Assembly: GCA_003551945.1 (NCBI GenBank)
Contig: PUNZ01000209.1
Coordinates: 1 to 8,937 of the forward strand
Direction: 5' to 3'
From: Halovenus sp.
GTDB lineage: Archaea > Halobacteriota > Halobacteria > Halobacteriales > Haloarculaceae
DNA: 8,937 nucleotides
The first letter of the stretch is position 1. Every line of letters begins with the position of its first letter. The notes beneath the pieces were generated by a model. That model did not search any database and had not been told where the DNA came from. It saw only the letters and a program-made list of their open reading frames with translations. A program made the translations under genes and the position numbers. Positions 6,671-8,937 of this stretch are shown one piece after another.

Positions 6671-7435
6671 TCACTGACTCAGATAGCCCCCATCGATAAC
6701 GAGCGTCTCGCCAGTGGCAAAGGATGCCTCATCAGATGCAAGCCAGGTGACGGCATCAGCAATTTCAGAGGATTCCCCAAGCCGACCGAGTGGATGCATA
6801 CCGACAACATCACTGAGCATCTGTTCGTCCTGTGTGACACCGGCATCATCGAGCATCTGTGTCTCGATATAGCCGGGACAGACCGCGTTGACGCGAATGT
6901 TTTCCTCCGCATAGTCGAGTGCCGCAACTTTCGTCAGGCCCACCACACCGTGTTTCGAGGCGGTGTAGGCGGGGGTTGCTGCACTGCCAACCTTGCCGAG
7001 GATTGAAGCGGTGTTGATGATTGCGCCGCCGTCGTTCATTGCCGGGATTTCGTGCCGGAGACAGCGCCAGACGCCAGTGAGGTTAACGTCGATGACGGTC
7101 TGCCAGCGCTCCGGGGAAATATCGGCCGTTTCGTCGAACGTCCCACCGATGCCGGCATTATTGAACGCCACATCGAGTCCGCCGTATGTTGACACCGCCG
7201 TTTCAACCATCTGCGCAACGTCCTCATCGCTCGTTACATCGACTTCGACGAACGTGGCTTCGCCACCGTCGTCAATAATTAAGTCGGCTGTTTCTTCGCC
7301 ACCCTCAACGTCGACATCCGTGACGACGACCGATGCACCCTGTGCAGCAAATGCTCGTGCTGTTTCACGACCAATTCCGGAACTACCGCCAGTGACAACC
7401 GCCGTCTGTTCATCGAATCGGGATTCGTGTGCCAT
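6671..7435 (-). CDS. Classical short-chain dehydrogenase/reductase (SDR), probably NAD-dependent
   Basis: 254 residues, the normal length of a classical SDR, a soluble oxidoreductase acting on a hydroxyl or carbonyl group. All hallmarks are intact. The dinucleotide motif TGGSSGIG is at 15-22 and D66 (DVTS) contacts the adenine. NNAG is at 92-95. The catalytic tetrad is N118, S144, Y157 and K161 (YTASK), followed by a PG turn. Asp40 at the end of the second strand (VVVTD) favours NAD(H) over NADP(H). The C-terminus IDGGYLSQ is typical of glucose dehydrogenase/FabG-like members. The substrate cannot be read from sequence. The ATG at 7435 has a TATA box at leaderless distance and no Shine-Dalgarno. 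The gene follows the transporter gene after 55 bases on the same strand, but with its own promoter, so a metabolic link to the transported solute is only a possibility. Confidence 0.95.
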   Translation of the reverse strand: MAHESRFDEQTAVVTGGSSGIGRETARAFAAQGASVVVTDVDVEGGEETADLIIDDGGEATFVEVDVTSDEDVAQMVETAVSTYGGLDVAFNNAGIGGTFDETADISPERWQTVIDVNLTGVWRCLRHEIPAMNDGGAIINTASILGKVGSAATPAYTASKHGVVGLTKVAALDYAEENIRVNAVCPGYIETQMLDDAGVTQDEQMLSDVVGMHPLGRLGESSEIADAVTWLASDEASFATGETLVIDGGYLSQ

Positions 7436-7441
7436 ACGTCA

Positions 7442-7458
7442 AACTGTGTCAGACAGTT
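7442..7458. promoter_or_regulatory. Palindrome between SDR TATA box and start codon, candidate operator
   Basis: A perfect 6+6 inverted repeat, AACTGT, five-base spacer (GTCAG), ACAGTT. It sits immediately downstream of the TATA box (7461-7466) and upstream of the ATG, overlapping the predicted early transcribed region on the promoter side. A dimeric regulator bound here would block transcription of the SDR gene. The symmetry is directly seen; the regulatory role is inferred. Confidence 0.5.
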
Positions 7459-7460
7459 GT

Positions 7461-7466
7461 AAATAA
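7461..7466 (-). promoter_or_regulatory. TATA box of the SDR gene, leaderless type
   Basis: The minus strand reads TTATTT, centred about 28 bases before the ATG at 7435, in the 55-base gap after the transporter stop codon. No Shine-Dalgarno lies between, so the mRNA is predicted to start at or just before the ATG. Confidence 0.6.
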
Positions 7467-7490
7467 CTATTCCCGCGGTGAGACGGGGGA

Positions 7491-8861
7491 CTACCCGCTG
7501 ACAAACGGAATGAATTCGTCCGAGAGGAACTCGTAGTAGCCGAGGAAGGCAAGGCCGAGCGAGATGAGGAGGACAGCGATAACTGGGACCCGAACGAGCC
7601 ATATCCAGAGCGACCCAAGCGCACCGAGTCGACCGATTCCTTTCGAGAGTTCGTCACGGGCCAAATCTGCGTTGAACCACGCAACCAGCACCATCACGAG
7701 AATGCCGCCGATGACGAGGAGAATCTCTGCGGCAAGTATATCATAGAGGTCAATGACAATTGGGTTGCCGCCGTCGGAAATAAGCGCAACCGGTACACCA
7801 AGGAGGAAAATACCGCCGCCGATGATGCCGGTTGCAACCGGTCGGTTCATCCCATACTCATCGACGGCATAGGAGACAACCACTTCAAGCAGGCTAATTG
7901 CGGATGAAAGCGCGGCGACGGCGAACATTCCAAAGAAGAGGACGCCGAGCACCAGTCCGTACTGAATTTCGGCGAACGCACCGGCCAGCGCGACGAAAAT
8001 CGCGCCAGGACCGGGGTCCGCAGCGCCAATTCCAGCCGCAAACAACAGTGGGAAGACGATAAGACCAGTCAGGATAGCGATACCGGTGTCGAAGCCGATA
8101 ATCACGCCGCTGTCCTCGGCAAGGTTCCTATCTTTCGAGAGATACGATGCGTAGGTTATCATTACCCCCATCCCGAGCGAGAGGGTGAAAAACGCCTGTC
8201 CGGCCGCAGCCGGGACGATTGAGCGCCATTCGCTGGCAAGCACATCGAAATCTGGCGAAAGGTAGTAGGTGTATCCTTCTGTTCCGCCGGGGAGCGTCAC
8301 CGCGTAGATAGCTAGTCCGACCATGATGACGATAACTGACGGAACCATCAACTTTACCGCGAGTTCGATACCCTGCTTGATACCGAGCGCGACGATACCG
8401 ACGGTCAAAGCCATAAAGATGGCATGAAACAGCAGCGCATCAAAGCCGGTGGCAATCTCAAAGAAGTAGGCTTCTGAATCTGCGGTGTAGCCACCTGTGA
8501 AACTCCCACCGAAGTATCTGAGCACCCAGCCGCCGATGACGCTGTAATACGAGAGGATAATAAATCCAATGAGGATGAACAGTCCACCGACGTACTGCCA
8601 CGCACGGCCGCCGATTTTACGGAGCGCGCCGACAGCGTTTCGGTTGGTTCGTCGACCAACAGTAAACTCAACGAGCATCGCAGGCAACCCAATCAAGAGA
8701 ATGAAAAAGAGATACATCAGGAGAAAGGCCGAGCCGCCCTCCTGGCCGACCTGAAACGGGAACCGCCAGATGTTTCCTAATCCAACCGCGCTACCCACTG
8801 CCGCCAGAATGAAGCCAGCCCGCGTCGCCCAGCTTTCACGAATTGTGTCAAGTGATGACAT
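7491..8861 (-). CDS. Sodium-dependent transporter of the neurotransmitter:sodium symporter (NSS/SLC6) family
   Basis: 456 residues with about 11 membrane helices, as usual for prokaryotic NSS proteins (LeuT-fold symporters that import amino acids or related amines with Na+). Helix 1 carries the family signature GSAVGLGNIWRFPF (23-36); N30 and R33 match LeuT N27 and R30. Helix 6 has the unwound motif FFTLSLGMG (224-232) followed by ITYASY. D258 in helix 7 lies at about the place of LeuT N286, as in many relatives. S319-S320 in helix 8 match the LeuT Na2-site Thr/Ser pair. Approximate helices are 16-37, 44-68, 90-116, 140-161, 168-189, 222-240, 252-277, 297-333, 341-361, 377-396 and 418-444. 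The protein appears intact and functional. The substrate is not predictable from sequence. The ATG at 8861 starts directly at the conserved N-terminal ESWATRAGF segment. There is no Shine-Dalgarno. Confidence 0.96.
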   Translation of the reverse strand: MSSLDTIRESWATRAGFILAAVGSAVGLGNIWRFPFQVGQEGGSAFLLMYLFFILLIGLPAMLVEFTVGRRTNRNAVGALRKIGGRAWQYVGGLFILIGFIILSYYSVIGGWVLRYFGGSFTGGYTADSEAYFFEIATGFDALLFHAIFMALTVGIVALGIKQGIELAVKLMVPSVIVIMVGLAIYAVTLPGGTEGYTYYLSPDFDVLASEWRSIVPAAAGQAFFTLSLGMGVMITYASYLSKDRNLAEDSGVIIGFDTGIAILTGLIVFPLLFAAGIGAADPGPGAIFVALAGAFAEIQYGLVLGVLFFGMFAVAALSSAISLLEVVVSYAVDEYGMNRPVATGIIGGGIFLLGVPVALISDGGNPIVIDLYDILAAEILLVIGGILVMVLVAWFNADLARDELSKGIGRLGALGSLWIWLVRVPVIAVLLISLGLAFLGYYEFLSDEFIPFVSG

Positions 8862-8919
8862 GGTATTATATTGTGTTTCCGGGCGATAGCTACACTGGGC
8901 TTACTCTTGAAGCGTTCGG

Positions 8920-8927
8920 TAAGTAAA
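8920..8927 (-). promoter_or_regulatory. Possible TATA box of the NSS transporter gene
   Basis: The minus strand reads TTTACTTA, which would place the transcription start near 8897 and leave a leader of about 36 bases without a Shine-Dalgarno. A closer AT-rich element (ATATAAT, 8865-8871) is too near the ATG to serve as a TATA box for this start. Tentative. Confidence 0.35.
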
Positions 8928-8937
8928 GTGGCAACAG

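Noticed and set aside
7436..8937. A transporter-SDR pair as a dedicated catabolic operon or new system
   Set aside because: The SDR gene has its own promoter and neither substrate can be read from sequence. Adjacency alone does not support a shared pathway.
1..8937. Mobile element, prophage, toxin-antitoxin, defence island, tRNA or rRNA genes
   Set aside because: No transposase, integrase, terminal inverted repeats, tRNA-like cloverleaf or known defence domains were seen on either strand, and the recognised genes are typical chromosomal haloarchaeal genes.

Overview
The window looks like ordinary chromosomal DNA from a moderate-GC halophilic archaeon (class Halobacteria). The proteins are strongly acidic. 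Several start codons, some of them GTG, have a TATA-like box 26-29 bases upstream, the spacing of leaderless haloarchaeal mRNAs. The only strong Shine-Dalgarno sequence precedes an internal operon gene. There is a Tat-exported protein with an Asp/Glu-rich composition, and a family 4 uracil-DNA glycosylase of archaeal type. I cannot name the genus.

Left part (1-2611, minus strand): a DUF460/COG2433 RuvC-like putative nuclease, followed 65 bases later by a type-4 (Fe-S) uracil-DNA glycosylase that runs off the left edge. These look like a nucleic-acid maintenance pair. A 257-base divergent intergenic region (2612-2868) separates them from the next block.

Middle part (2869-5179, plus strand): a Tat-exported protein with two DUF4397 domains and very long poly-Glu and Asn/Asp/Glu tracts. 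It is followed by an uncharacterised four-helix membrane protein. A T-run lies between the two.

Right part (5198-8861, minus strand), in transcription order from the right: an 11-helix sodium:neurotransmitter-symporter-family transporter, a classical SDR oxidoreductase, and a membrane-anchored surface protein made of four CARDB-like Ig-type repeats with many N-glycosylation sequons. The SDR and CARDB genes each have their own leaderless-type promoter, so this is a co-oriented cluster rather than an obvious single operon. The CARDB gene converges with the four-helix membrane gene with only 18 bases between stop codons.

I see no mobile element, CRISPR array, RNA gene or defence system. The least explained items are the low-complexity architecture of the DUF4397 protein, the apparent duplication of the RNase H fold in the DUF460 protein, a palindrome between the SDR TATA box and start codon, and the uncharacterised four-helix protein.
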